A program made the position numbers and the translations under genes. Positions 1 through 10,727 of a stretch of DNA of 64,000 nucleotides are shown here, piece by piece. The stretch spans positions 50,626,021 through 50,690,020 of the forward strand of contig JAOWCC010001634.1 of assembly GCA_030867875.1 (NCBI GenBank), given 5' to 3'. This DNA comes from Actinernus sp. WN-2022. Its lineage: Eukaryota > Cnidaria > Anthozoa > Actiniaria > Actinernidae. The notes below the pieces were generated by a model that made no database searches, was not told the DNA's origin, and saw nothing but the letters and a program-made list of their open reading frames with translations. How positions within the stretch are numbered: position 1 is the stretch's first letter; each line of letters opens with the position of its first letter.

Positions 1-72
1 GTAGCAAGAAAGTGTACCATTTTCCCGCTTTGAAAAGCAAACAAAACGTTTTGAATAGAAATAATCCTTCAA

Positions 73-270
73 GTTTGTGCATTGTACAGGACTGTAGCAA
101 TTTAACGAACCACAAAGCTGGCATTTCGCTACATTCAAGCCTTCTAGTTGAGTACCAAGAATACGGTTTGTAATTATCTTCAAGCCTCATGCAAGGATGG
201 TTTGTGTACGTTTTGAGGACAGAAGCTTCTCCATAATTGTTTGTATCACATGGAATAGCCGGTAAGACCG
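73..270 (+). pseudogene. THAP-type zinc finger remnant (possible)
   Basis: Around 82-150 the + strand reads CIVQDCSNLTNHKAGISLH, which resembles the start of a THAP C2CH zinc finger (Cys, a second Cys-Ser-Asn, then a G-I-S-x-H block). In another frame near 200-235 it reads MVCVRFEDRSFS, resembling the C-x-x-H-F block that follows in THAP domains, with the His apparently lost. Frames are not continuous, so this is a decayed transposon or host THAP copy rather than a working exon. It lies upstream of the UPF2 exons and is not part of that gene. It could be chance similarity. Confidence 0.35.
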
Positions 271-1482
271 TATCAGAGTCCAGTATAACAGTTCAGAAGA
301 AGGCCAAAACAGCCGAACCAACTGACAGAATGTACTACTCAGACTACTACTAGTATAGATTGACCGAAAAATAAGCGGCTACGTTTGCTGAGAACATAGT
401 TTGTCATAAATAACTCATATTGCTGTTTCCTATAAACAGATAAACCTATCGATGTAGTATGCCTTTTAATTTACTGCTAATTTTATTTTCAAGACAATAA
501 ACCACAGAAGAAACCACCAATATTATTTCACGAAGTACCTTGTTTCAGTTGTTTGTGTGTCAAACAGAAACGGGCGCGGCGAAGTTTGGTTCTGTGATAG
601 CCACTGTAAAAGCTGCAGATCAGTCAGTTTCAATATATTTTTTTAGTCTCTAGTAAATTCTTATCAATCACGATTTCATGTTAGACAAGTGAGCGATTTA
701 ATTTTATAGCAATTACATTGTATTTTAGAACGTAGATTCGCCGGAAAATCTATTGCCGGGACACAGATAATTCTCGATCTTTCATTTACGAACTAGCAAT
801 CCGGGTTTCACTATAAACAATGAATAAACTTAGGACTTATAAACTGATCATTACCTTAGTGATTTCTCCGCTGAATTCTCCCTGTAGCCCGGATCCAGTA
901 ACAGCACAAACCTGAAAGCCGAATCAGGGAAAATACCCTGGGAAAAAATTACCCCAAAAAGATAAGAAACCTCTGCTAGCTAGCACTACTTACTAGCAGG
1001 CCACCTCCCAAGCGATTGTAGCGACTATTCATTCGTCCAGTTTTCAACTCGGTCGCCAGCGGCTCTATTTCCCCCTAAATCATCTACATCCGGCAATAAA
1101 TTTAAACAGAAAGACACATTACTATGTTCTGAAGAATCTGATGCAGATTTTAGGTCGTTATTTACTAAACCACAGCAAAATTCGCAGTGTGAGTTTGTAG
1201 CCAATATAAGAAGAAATGTATGGGTTCGAAGCAACTTGAGAACGATGCGTTAAGTGTATGACGTCACATACGCTCAAAAATGACTAGGCATTCCTCGCCC
1301 ACGGGAACGGATTCGCGTAATGGCGGACGTGATTTTGACGGTAAACTCTCTCTAAAATGTGTGGTCTAATTGGCTCCTTTGCAAACTTTTTTCACTGATT
1401 TGGATATTTCTGCCACTGTTTGTTCTTATGGAATACAAAAAAGTGGCAAAAGAAATGGTCAAATTTCGTCGTAGTGGCACTT

Positions 1483-1841
1483 TAACGTATTTGTCTATGA
1501 GAGTTTTTAGGATGAAAATACTATCCGCTGTTCCAAGGTGTTTCCTAAATCCTCCTTGTACTTCTTTAAGTATTCCTTTGTCGACTAGGTAATCATACAG
1601 CCTATTATTAAGTATAGAGGTGAAAAGTTTGCCGAGTGAGGATAACAGGCTTATGCCTCTGTAGTTATCAGTTTTGTCCTTATCGCCTTTTTTGTAAATT
1701 GGAACAATAAAGCCGGTACACCAATCTCGAGGGTATTCTCCTGATGATAGAATAATATTAAAAAGCGATTTCAGTAGTGGTTTTAGTTGCTTTTTACCGT
1801 TTTTTATTACTTCGTTTAGGATATTGTCTTTGCCCGGTGCT
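1483..1841 (-). pseudogene. Non-LTR retrotransposon reverse transcriptase fragment
   Basis: Read on the minus strand this encodes the fingers region of a LINE reverse transcriptase: an APGKDNILNEVIK start, then WCTGFIVPIYKKGDKDKT, NYRGISLLSSLGKLF and GGFRKHLGTADSIF. The frame is open for about 115 residues but lacks the catalytic FADD box and has no LINE ends, so it is a truncated relic. It sits in what is probably the UPF2 intron upstream of the first exon seen here, antisense to UPF2. The K-K-G-D and N-Y-R-G-I-S wording differs from the LINEs at 12-18 kb and 34-36 kb, so it is a separate lineage. Confidence 0.75.
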
Positions 1842-1859
1842 CAAACTTGCCCCCCAGTC

Positions 1860-2012
1860 AAAATTTCCATACAAACGTCTGTAAACTGTTCCGAGTTTGC
1901 GGTCCTATAACTTTGCTCCTATTCAAGATATAACTCTCAAATTTGGGATTTTGACTAACCTCGAGGTGCTCTTTTCAGCAGTATCGACGGTTTTGCTGTT
2001 ATACGTATATTT
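1860..2012. repeat. Half copy of the palindromic MITE seen at 34342-34724
   Basis: This stretch matches the right half of the palindromic repeat at 34.5-34.7 kb with scattered differences. Shared features are the ACAAACGTCTGTAAA / ACAAATGTCTGTAAA block, an ATACAAGATATAACTATC-like block and GAGGTGCTCTTT. It ends just before the acceptor of the first UPF2 exon in the window. Confidence 0.6.
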
Positions 2013-2063
2013 CAAAAGTTCAAAAAAACATTGGAATAACACTAAGTTATTGACTTTTTACAG

Positions 2064-2362
2064 ATAAAGTTCTTCCTACTGATTTACAAGAGCAGGACAG
2101 CGATTGCCAAGACAACCGACCTAGCTCCCAGCCTATTGCGGTCCCCGGAGTTTCCGCCATAGCAGCGTCTGACTCTCCGCGCACGTCCCTCACTAACTCC
2201 CCGTGCCAGTCCCCCATGTTACGTGAGGAGTACGAGCCGAGTGAGTCTGGCGAGAGTGAACAAGATAACGAGGATGAGCAGATGGTTGATATGGACGACG
2301 AATACGAGGTGATAGAGATGGACGACGATGACGACGACGACGATGAAACGGCTATGAACAAG
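2064..2362 (+). CDS. UPF2: UPF2 exon: acidic linker
   Basis: The exon begins after TTTTTACAG (phase: two bases, then AAA GTT CTT) and ends AACAAG|GTGACT in phase 0. It encodes a Ser/Pro-rich stretch (DSPRTSLTNSPCQSP) followed by a strongly acidic run ending in EVIEMDDDDDDDDETAMNK. Read through the donor the frame stops at 2396-2398. The acidic region precedes the UPF1-binding domain in the family. Confidence 0.85.
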
Positions 2363-5082
2363 GTGACTCGTAACTTAGTGATGCCACATGAATACTGAGG
2401 AGAAAAATCTGGCCACAAACTACCACAAACCATTTTATTGTTATTCAAATATGGTGTCAACATTTTTTAATTGACCGAATAGAGAGCTGCAACAACGACG
2501 GCAGTGACGATGGGACGGAGAAAAGCGTTTTATCCCGAAATTTGGTGTTTAATTAATCAATTTTAATATCCAAATCTTCCAAAAATATAATAAGCATAAC
2601 GAACGCCTAATGAAAGACGGAGTGATTTACTTTTTGACGTTCGCGTTCTCTTGTTAACGTAGAATTTGTTTTTTTTACGTTGTGTTTTTTTGCAGAGAAC
2701 GGTCAAAATGTAGGTGACTGCGTGCATTTTCACGTGCAGTTATTGTATTTCGTAATTAAGGCTATTGTTTTATGCCGCCGTCCTAGACGTTGCCGTAGTG
2801 GTTGCTTAAGTTCCCTAATATTAATCCTTACCCTAAAATAGACATGGTGGAAAGGAGTGCCGCCGAGTACTCGCTGTATTTAGCTGTAGTTAGCTGTAGT
2901 TAGCTGTAGTTAGTTGTATGTAGCTGTATGTAGCTGTATGCAGTTGTATTTAGTTGTATTTAGTTGTATGTAGTTGTATGTAGTTGTATGTAGCTGTATG
3001 TAGCTGTATGTAGTTGTATGTAGCTGTATGTAGCTGTATGTAGCTGTATGTAGTTGTATGTAGCTGTATGTAGCTGTATGTAGCTGTATGTAGTTGTATG
3101 TAGCTGTATGTAGCTGTATGTAGCTGTATGTAGTTGTATGTAGTTGTATGTAGCTGTATTTAGCTGTATTTAGCTGTATTTAGTTGCATGTAGGTGTATG
3201 TAGTTGCTATGTTTTGTGATCTGTAGGTTAAGGTGCTGAGTCCTCCTAAACCCGAGCCCAGCGCAGAGGACCAACAGTTCGAGAGCATGTTTGAGAGGTT
3301 GATGCAGGATGACTTCCAGAGCCGCCGCAGCGAGAGTCTCAAGGTCAGTGGCAACAATGTGGATGTTAGAGATTAACAGGCAACATTCACGTTAATACGA
3401 GTACTAAACGTGTGGATGTTAGAGGTTAACAGGCAACATTCGCGGTAATACGAGTACTAAACGTGTGGATGTTAGAGGTTAACAGGCAACATTTGCGGTA
3501 ATACGAGTACTAAACGTGTGGATGTTAGAGGTTAACAGGCAACATTCGCGGTAATACGAGTACTAAACGTGTGGATGTTAGAGGTTAACAGGCAACATTC
3601 GCGGTAATACGAGTACTAAACGTGTGGATGTTAGAGGTTAACAGGCAACATTCGCGGTAATACGAGTACTAAACGTGTGGATGTTAGAGGTTAACAGGCA
3701 ACATTCGCGGTAATACGAGTACTAAACGTGTGGATGTTAGAGGTTAACAGGCAACATTCGCGGTAATACGAGTACTAAACGTGTGGATGTTAGACGTGTT
3801 AGTGACCGTTGAAAAAGCGTGAGGGAATTGGCACATGCGAGTTCTGGTGGAGAATTGAACGTTTTGAACCCAGTACGGTTTATTCTGTCACTTACTAAAA
3901 ACTGGTACCAAGTCCGCACGTGCACTCTTTTCAATGTTTGAGTCGTATGTAATGCGGTTTGTGTTGTGTAGGTGCCTAGTTTAGATGTAGCAGTACCCAT
4001 GCATCTCAAGGGACAGGGCCGCAAGGATTCCCAGTCAGAACACGAGAACGTGAACTTCGTGTTGATGCTTCGCAAAGGCAACAAACAGCAGTACCGAGAC
4101 TTTGAGATTCCAATCTCGTCTGACCTGGCCGCGAACATCAGAGAGAAACAAGTGGCTGTACAGGCGGAGCAAGTAGAGCTCAAGAGACTGGTGCTCGACT
4201 ATAACCAGAGACAGGAAGAGGAGACCTATAATGGTGAGCTGCATTACACGAAGATGGGTGTTACACGTGCAACGATTACAAAAAAAAATTATTGTGGCCG
4301 TTGCCTGAGTAGAAGGCAATCCTTCTTTTCATATAACTGTCTTGCAATCAGTCTCGTTGAAACCTGTCTCGCGTTGGAGTTTCACGAAAACATTGCAGAG
4401 TGTAACAGGGCCTCTAAAGCACAATAAATACTGTCGTAGTCTGTGTTGCACTAGCGAGACAAAAGGGTGATCGTGAAAAGAATAGAACTAGATTTGACAG
4501 CTGTTTTTACGGCAAAGGCGAGAGAGAAATAATGCGGTCTTTACTAATTACGATATACCCTTTTATCTGTACGCAGACAAACAACTTCCTTTCTATAAGT
4601 ACAGATTCATTTTGATGGTAGCTCCTAACGTGACAATCTGCGCTCTCTGTTCGGTAGTCTAACGTGACAATCTGCGCTCTCTGTTTGGTACTCTAGCGCG
4701 ACAGTCTGCGCTCTGTGTTCAGTACTGTAATGTGATAATCTGCGTTCTTTGTTCGGTACTCTAACGTGACAATCTGCGCTCTCTGTCTGTTAGTCTAACA
4801 TGACAATCTGCGCTCCCTGTTTGATACTCTAACGTGACAATCTGCGCTCTCTGTTCGGTACTCTAACGCGATAATCTGCGCTCTCTGTCCGTTACTGCCG
4901 ATTCCTATCTTGGGTTCATTTTCCTCTCAACAGAAATGATGGCCCAACAGCGCCAAGGGAACGAATTTGGAGGCCGTTCCCAGCACCTGCGCAATAAGAA
5001 GCGGCCCTACAGCAGCAGCGCTGACTCAGTGGCTGTTTTGTCGAACCTTACAAGGTACAACATGTGTACGCTACCACCATAA
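2064..5082 (+). CDS. UPF2: UPF2, 3' exons (regulator of nonsense transcripts 2)
   Basis: UPF2 bridges UPF1 and UPF3 in nonsense-mediated mRNA decay in the cytoplasm. Four exons join in frame: 2064-2362, 3227-3343, 3972-4233 and 4934-5082, with AG acceptors and GT donors at every internal junction. They encode an acidic linker, then the UPF1-binding C-terminal region. Diagnostic blocks are LDVAVPMHLK, LMLRKGNKQQYRDFEIP, SSDLAANIREKQ and LVLDYNQRQEEETYNEMM, which parallel the vertebrate protein. The N-terminal MIF4G domains must lie upstream of the window. The open frame runs into a stop at 5080-5082, but ACAAG|GTACAA at 5054 is a good donor, so one more exon is possible. All three introns hold minisatellites and the first also a dispersed repeat. 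The family assignment is confident. Confidence 0.9.
2490..2825. repeat. Dispersed repeat in UPF2 intron, related to 32080-32410
   Basis: The sequence from GACGGCAGTGACGATGG through the CCCGAAATTTGGTGTTTA block to GCCGCCGTCCTAGACG is matched, inverted and diverged, by the loop of the giant inverted repeat at 32080-32410. Ends resembling each other in inverted orientation (GACGGCAGTGACG against CGTTGCCGTAGTGG) suggest a non-autonomous DNA transposon. Lies between UPF2 exons. Confidence 0.55.
2875..3205. repeat. 10 bp minisatellite, UPF2 intron
   Basis: About 33 units of TAGCTGTATG / TAGTTGTATG with T/A variants (TAGCTGTATT). It ends about 20 bases before the acceptor of the next UPF2 exon, so it occupies the branch-point neighbourhood. 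Confidence 0.95.
3227..3343 (+). CDS. UPF2: UPF2 exon: start of UPF1-binding region
   Basis: Thirty-nine codons in phase 0 between CTGTAG and AAG|GTCAGT. The peptide contains SAEDQQFESMFERLMQDDF and ends RRSESLK, matching the family's conserved helix (E-D-x-x-F, then M/L-x-x-x-x-x-x-R-S-x-E-S-x-K). Confidence 0.9.
3352..3797. repeat. 53 bp minisatellite, UPF2 intron
   Basis: Just over eight units of 53 bp beginning GTGGATGTTAGAGGTTAACA and ending GAGTACTAAACGT. The first unit, about 10 bases past the exon donor, is the most diverged; inner units are almost identical. Confidence 0.95.
3972..4233 (+). CDS. UPF2: UPF2 exon: UPF1-binding beta-hairpin region
   Basis: Follows TGTTGTGTAG and ends TATAATG|GTGAGC (phase 1). 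It encodes LDVAVPMHLKGQGRK, FVLMLRKGNKQQYRDFEIP and a coiled helix rich in Q and E. RKGNKQQ is the most characteristic family block. Reading through the donor stays open to about 4427, so a longer intron-retained form would add unrelated residues. Confidence 0.92.
4626..4897. repeat. 34 bp minisatellite, UPF2 intron
   Basis: Eight units of 34 bp built on TAACGTGACAATCTGCGCTC followed by TCTGTTCGGTACTC, with more divergence between units than the 53 bp array. It ends about 36 bases before the next acceptor. Confidence 0.93.
4934..5082 (+). CDS. UPF2: UPF2 last recognised exon
   Basis: Follows CTCTCAACAG; its first two bases complete a GAA codon, giving the family's E-M-M continuation of the helix. 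It then encodes a basic tail with LRNKKRPYSSSADSVAVL and stops at 5080-5082. In vertebrates the tail is also basic. No AATAAA is seen within 500 bases of the stop. Confidence 0.8.
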
Positions 5083-5282
5083 CCATATAACTCAAGTCCT
5101 CATCGCCGGTTCCCCCGTTGCTTACTAACTGTAAAGTTATCGCTACCGTATTTATATACGTGAGTGAGCAGATGTGTTGTTAACCATGTGGGAGATATGT
5201 GCTCATTCATCTAGATGTGTGTGCTCATCACCGATAGTGACGTAAAATCCTTGTACGTTTTCATGGCTAACTCGCTTAATAT

Positions 5283-5512
5283 TAATGTAAAGTGGCTCAA
5301 ACGTTTACAAGCATGGTATTGGGTCCCCATAAATCACTTAGTGGTGATGTCGTAACGATGACGTCATCGGCCACGTGATTTTTAGTATATGCCCATATCT
5401 CCCTCATTTTTAATGCCAGGCGGCTGAAACGTTGACAGACATGGTATTGGGTCCCATACATTACTAAGTGGTGATGTCGTAACGATGACGTCATCGGTCA
5501 CGTGCTTTTACA
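5283..5512. repeat. 128 bp tandem duplication with two CRE-like palindromes
   Basis: Two diverged copies about 128 bp apart share CATGGTATTGGGTCCC and AGTGGTGATGTCGTAACGA. Each holds a perfect TGACGTCA (5359-5366 and 5486-5493), the CREB/ATF consensus. No adjacent promoter is evident, so regulatory function is only a possibility. Confidence 0.8.
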
Positions 5513-7200
5513 GGTTAATAACTTGCACTTTGAACACTTCCACATGTTGACCCTCGAGAACACACTAAAATACACTTTACATCCACGAGTTCACCATAGC
5601 GGTGCTGTTTGAAATAGGCGAATACATCACGTTAGAAATTCAGTGTTAGATGTATTAACACGGGCAAACGAGCAGGCAAATAACCATCCATCCTGTTTGG
5701 TTCCTCAGGAGACGATAACTATGCGGTATAGTATGACATAGGTACACTGTGTGTGTACACTGTGTGTGCCATACGTCACGTGACCACGCTGACGCACAGG
5801 ACATCATCCAGGAACCTGTCAAGTTTAAGAGTTAAAGGCATTGCCATTATTGACTGACATTTGAACCTTGTTTCGAGCCAGGAAGTTTGTTGGACGCTAC
5901 TCGTACGGCGCTTTTCAGGGCATGGCTCAGTTCTTAAGCCGGCTCGGCTGAGTTTTAGGATCCCAGCAGACGGGTTCACCGTTGATGAAATTAACTGGAT
6001 TTGGTACTAGCCAGTTGTTATGCCCATTATCAGGGTAGAGATCCTTGTCGAATTGTTTGGCTTTTTTTAAGGTCAAATTTGACCATTTCAGGTCCGTTTC
6101 CGTTAACGCATTACCTACAGTAATGCTCTGAATTGCCAGACTAATTGTTATGTGCATTAGCTGCCATGTTGAAATATCCTGAGAATGCCATCACATGTAG
6201 TAATTGATATTTTTCTCTGCTAACAACAAAGTGTTCTTGATATGCGATAGGTTCAGTTTCAGAGAGGTTCGCCTGTGTTATCTTAACTTAAGATTGTGAC
6301 ATCAGCTTGACCACATCACCACTAGTCAGTTGAACCACGAGAACCTCAGTCCTGTTAACAATCATAACATGCCAGATGAGCTCAGCGCACGAGCACCATT
6401 TTTACTTTTTAGACGAGTTTCCCAGTTGTTACTGGCGTGTTACATTGCAGTCCATAGATGTTGTAGCCTGATTATCTATCTGTATTCGTAGCTTACATTT
6501 TGGTATATTTTAACTTAGTGCCAGCACCTTATATCTCACTCCGCAAATCACTTTAGGAAAGTGTAGAAAATCTGCACTCATAGTTATATCATTGCACATT
6601 TTAATTGCCTCTTCCCCTTTTCTCCCGATTGCCGCATTTTCAATTGTTTGGGCCTTCTTCGATTGCACATGAAAACACAGTTTGGGTTATGTTTTAATCC
6701 AAGAGACTTCCTTTTTTTTCTTGGCAACCCAAACTATTAAGATATTCAACCCGTGTTGAACGTTCTCTGCATTACCGAGCAGGCTTTAGGTGCCGTTTTC
6801 TCCCGAGTAATTAGTATTCACGGTGTGTCGTATAATGTGCATGTGACCGGGACACACTTGTGGGTTGGGTTGAAGTGTATTGAGCGGTCTTTGTGTACGG
6901 AGCCGCCGGTCGTACCACATGCTTCAGTGCCCATGCAGTTTCTAACTACCAGTACTTTGATCGTCCATGTTCAGCTCGTTCTATTTCTAACCTTGTCAAA
7001 TTATCTTGATTTGGCTGTCAAGCTTATGTAAGGTGTTCAATTAAAGTGAGTTTACTTTGCCTGAAGTGTCCATACTCGTATTAATTAAACTAGGGATGAA
7101 GCTGAACTTGGAAATTCAACTATTACATTTTTATTATAATCTTTATTTATACACAGTAATAATTCAGCGAGGCTGATTTTCAAGTAGCCGTGTCCTAATT
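5513..7200. other. No gene recognised
   Basis: Short open frames only (up to 92 codons at 6753-7031), without motifs, splice context or repeats I recognise. Probably intergenic sequence or UPF2 3' flank. Confidence 0.5.
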
Positions 7201-7258
7201 TAGATAGTTATTTAATTAGTTATTTAGTTATTAAGTTATTTAATTAAATAACTATCTA
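7201..7258. repeat. AT-rich 18 bp perfect inverted repeat
   Basis: Arms TAGATAGTTATTTAATTA (7201-7218) and its exact complement (7241-7258) with a 22 base AT-rich spacer. Confidence 0.85.
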
Positions 7259-8160
7259 ATACTAATATTCTACGAGCTAAAGGTAATACTGCTCAGATGA
7301 TAAAATGGTAAAGTTGTTACACTATAAAATGTAACCGTTTAAATATTTTAGGAAAGGATTGGTGATTAGAATAAGGGTTTTTAAATAAACAGCTAAACAT
7401 GTAAGCAGGAAGCATAGTATGGTAAGGGATTCTTCAACTTCAGAGTTTATAATTAGTTCTTGTAGTTAAGTACAGTTTGTCTGCTCTGTTGCGCCCAAAT
7501 GTCGCGCTTAACGAGCCATAAAAGTAGTAATGATAACATAGTATTTAGTTAAAGGGTCGATATACATTAGCAGATATAATCTTCGGCAAATAAAATGAGT
7601 TGTCCCTTCTTTCGGATATAATTAATCACACACCCATAGTAGAATAAACATAAATGTCTTTCAACCTCATTAACTATACGAGAGAAACTCTCGTTCTGTT
7701 TGCTTTTCTAAGGAAATGTATGTTATTATATTTACTGTTAATTTTATGTACAGGCAACTTGTGTTAGCTTGGAGTAAAGTATAGTATCATGTTTATATGA
7801 TCATTACATATGGCTACAAATAGGTGGTCCCTAGTTTTTCCAGGATAGGCCCCGCCTCGTACTATCTGATTCAGTGTTTACTAAGTTAAATTTGGACTCT
7901 ACTCTAAAGTTATCTCTTTTTACTATTTTCGGGTAAGACTTAGTTTTTGTTACGGTAGTGTAAGTACTAATAGTTAGGCAAATCCTATGTTAACTTTCAT
8001 TGCCAAATTTATATCCTGAATATCTTTTATTCTCATTTTGTCAATCTTTTCACTGTTTACTCTCAGCGACCAGTTACCTTACATCAGCATTTATTACTAA
8101 TGTTAACCAATCAGAAGAAACTTGTAGATTGACAGTTGTCTGTCAATGAAAAGTATCTAG
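7259..8160. other. No gene recognised
   Basis: AT-rich sequence with no convincing open frame, repeat or RNA gene. Confidence 0.5.
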
Positions 8161-8163
8161 AGC

Positions 8164-8777
8164 TACCTTATTGTAACAAATTTTCGCGGGACTTAAATTT
8201 CGCGATTTTCGCGATTTAAAAAAAATCGCGAACTTAAAGTTCCGCGAATAAGAGATACCGCGAAAATTAACGACGCGAAATTTAATGCCTTTCGGTAAAA
8301 CCCTTTTGTCTTTTATCAACTTTAACAAACGTTTACACGAGTATGCATAAACTAAAACGTGTCTAAGAGTCCAGAGTCCGAAAAATCAGCATGGTATCAG
8401 CTAAGAAACGACACTCCTTCATCCTCTTCGTCAACTGCCAACTCAGGATCGCTATCGCTGTCTTCATCTAGAAGTTCCTTAAGCACCTCCTTTGTGCAGT
8501 CATCAAACATGCCATCTTGACCTGGCTCCTTGTATTTGGCAATCACGATCTGCTTATACCTTTCCAGTATTGCCCTGTTCTGTTAAGGGTAGGCGATTTT
8601 TAAATTGAAATGTAACATAAAGCAGTGAAAAAAATAAAATGTGGATCTTCATTTTCGCGAAATTTAGTTCCCTTTAACCCAACTTTTTTGCGAAATCGCG
8701 AAAATAAAGTCTCGCGAAATCTGCCGCCTAATTTTTCGCGAAATTAAGTAACCGCGAAAATTAGTTACAATAAGGTA
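8164..8777. mobile_element. CGCG-rich DNA transposon relic with TIRs
   Basis: Ends are TACCTTATTGTAAC (8164) and its complement GTTACAATAAGGTA (8777). The subterminal 120 bases at each side are full of TTTTCGCG / CGCGAAAA blocks in opposite orientation. If the outer TA is the target duplication this would fit a TA-inserting superfamily. The middle holds a decayed coding tail (separate entry), so this is a deletion derivative of a longer autonomous element. Confidence 0.75.
8397..8582 (-). pseudogene. Transposase C-terminal tail remnant
   Basis: Minus-strand open stretch inside the CGCG-rich element: RAILERYKQIVIAKYKEP, then an acidic tail DEDSDSDPELAVDEEDEG, ending at a stop (8397-8399). The acidic end is typical of DNA-transposase C termini. 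The catalytic core is absent and no superfamily can be named from this alone. Confidence 0.5.
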
Positions 8778-9033
8778 CTCTATAAAAGTAGAGCCGTAAA
8801 ATTGTAAGTTGGAGTTGGTGTTAGAGCGAACGAGAACGAATAAAGAAAGTCCAACTCAAGTCTCGTCTTCTCTCAGTAAGAACGACCCGGGTTCCGAGGG
8901 AAGCCAAAAGAAGGTTTTGGCTCCTGAAACAAAGTGATAAAAAGTACTGAATATCATCAGTAGTAAAAAGCTTCGTGCGTCCTATATAGTAATAACTTAT
9001 GTATAACTAATTATAAACAGTTGTTAAGGCAGC

Positions 9034-9245
9034 CTTAAAGTGTTTATGAAACCAAATTTTGCATCTTTATTTTATTGCAGAATAATAAAGTTCATTCTTT
9101 TCTGATTATCAAGAGTATATTTATTTTTCAGTTCCGCCTTCGGAAAGGTCTCTTTTTCGCCATTCAAATGGACTACTTTATGCTTAAAACTGTCCCGTTT
9201 GTCGCGCGACCAAATGAGCTGCGTGACGTCACTGTGAGGACTCGC
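9034..9245 (+). repeat. Left arm of a 3.2 kb inverted-repeat pair
   Basis: About 210 bases from CTTAAAGTGTTTATGAAACC through TTCCGCCTTCGGAAAGG to GTGACGTCACTGTGAGGACT. The same sequence occurs inverted at 12003-12216, so these may be long terminal inverted repeats of one element or two opposed copies. Confidence 0.8.
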
Positions 9246-9692
9246 TGTTTATATACTACGAACATGGCAGACTCGGTGAGAAAGTTTCAGAGAAAGCTAA
9301 AAATAAGCGAGGAGGTGGAAGATATTGTGTGACTGGTGGCCTTGGTTTTCTTCCCGTATTTAACTTTATCCTACGCCAAAATACAATGGACTTTGAAGTT
9401 GAGAAAAGCAATAGTCAATGTCCACATTCTATACTCATTCACAGTTTGTACAAGTACAACACAACTACGAAAAGTACAAGAAATGACTCACCAAGAACTC
9501 GACGATAACTTTAATACTCCTGTACTTTTATGCTGAAGCCAGAACAGTGTATGGCAAAGAATACAATATAGTGTTTCTCTGGTTTCCTGTAGAAATTCGT
9601 TTAAGAGGATCCTGAATGTTCGTGAATGAAAAACGGACGATACTGAAAACTTGCAAAGAACCCAGACGCGGCGCCATATGTGAGTTGAGTTT

Positions 9693-9812
9693 GTTGGTCT
9701 CTCTCTCTCTCTAGCCCTTGCTCCGAGGGTATTTCTCCGAGTTCTCCGGTTTTCCTAGCCTCCCTCCGCAAAAACCAACACGCTAAATTCCAATTCGATC
9801 TTAAATTAGCCG
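9693..9812 (+). repeat. Dispersed repeat with CTCCGAGTTCTCCGG motif
   Basis: After a (CT)n run, the sequence CTTGCTCCGAGGGTATTTC, TCTCCGGTTTTCC and AAAACCAACACGCTAAATTC resembles a dispersed repeat wording common in marine invertebrate genomes (from memory, not searched). Possibly a SINE fragment. Confidence 0.35.
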
Positions 9813-10497
9813 GGACTTGGCTTTGATCAGCCCCCGTGGTTGTTTCAGGTCTCGTTAGAAATTCAGAGAGAATTTCGAACGTATAGTCGAACTGAGCCTC
9901 AAACGCTACGCAACTAACTCACTGCCATCAGAGCAGCAGTTAAACACTGTTCCTTGGGATAATGAAAATATCCTTCTTCAGACCAGAGAATAAATAGCCA
10001 GTGTCAACGATGCAGTTGTTGTAGAAAATAGTCGGGAACCTCGACTACTCACGTTAACTCAGTCTCAGATGCCGCTATTAAAATTTCGCTACAAACGCTT
10101 TCTGATCTCTATGAATGTTTTTCCATCAGGCATTTTCAACACTATCACAATGTGCAGATTAACTTCTCCTGTGCTGACCATACATTGTAAAAAGAAAGCA
10201 CTTTGTGTTTCCTGCAACAGTTTTGATCAGTTGACAATTTTACAGCCCGTTTGCGACCGGCGGTCTTGCAATTTTATCAATCGACAGGTTATTTCATCCA
10301 ATTAGAAACGAGCTTTCAGGTCGTCAATGTCAAGCTGTCAGAATTGAACCAATCAGCGACGAGAAATGTTGTAAACAAGTCGAAGTACAGTAAAATGGAG
10401 TTTTCGCTGTAGTCAGTTCGCTTAGTTATATAATTTTAAGAACCCACATACAAATCTAGCTTACTTTCTTTCGTCTAGATTGAAGTTTGTATTATAA
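9813..10497. other. No gene recognised
   Basis: Short open frames only, for example 78 codons at 10069-10305, without recognisable motifs. Lies inside the 9.0-12.2 kb inverted-repeat pair. Confidence 0.45.
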
Positions 10498-10665
10498 AAC
10501 AAATAAAAGATGGTTCTCCTTGTTCTATAACAAAATCATGTACTTTCGAGGTCTTGAAATGGAGCTAAATGCACTCGTGTTCTGCGCGTGCATCCGCAGT
10601 TTTTCACGGACCTCAAGCGTGTAATATGTTTTTTATAGAACAAGGAGAACCATCTTTTATTTGTT
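10498..10665. mobile_element. Hairpin MITE, 33 bp perfect arms
   Basis: Arms beginning AACAAATAAAAGATGGTTCT (10498-10530) and its exact complement (10633-10665) flank a 102 base centre. Size and perfection fit a recently active MITE. Confidence 0.8.
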
Positions 10666-10727
10666 AAGGATTGTGTTGTGTTCTACTGTATTTCATTTTT
10701 TGTATTGAATTGTATTGTGCTTTATAA

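Noticed and set aside
2047..2463. 138-codon minus-strand frame with a Ser-rich run
   Set aside because: Antisense shadow of the UPF2 acidic exon (Asp codons read backwards as Ser).
3737..4319. Minus-strand frames of 148 and 94 codons
   Set aside because: Antisense to the well-supported UPF2 exon and the 53 bp repeat; no motif of their own.
7201..7258. AT-rich inverted repeat as a transcription terminator
   Set aside because: Rho-independent terminators are not relevant in this eukaryotic context; it is simply a palindrome.
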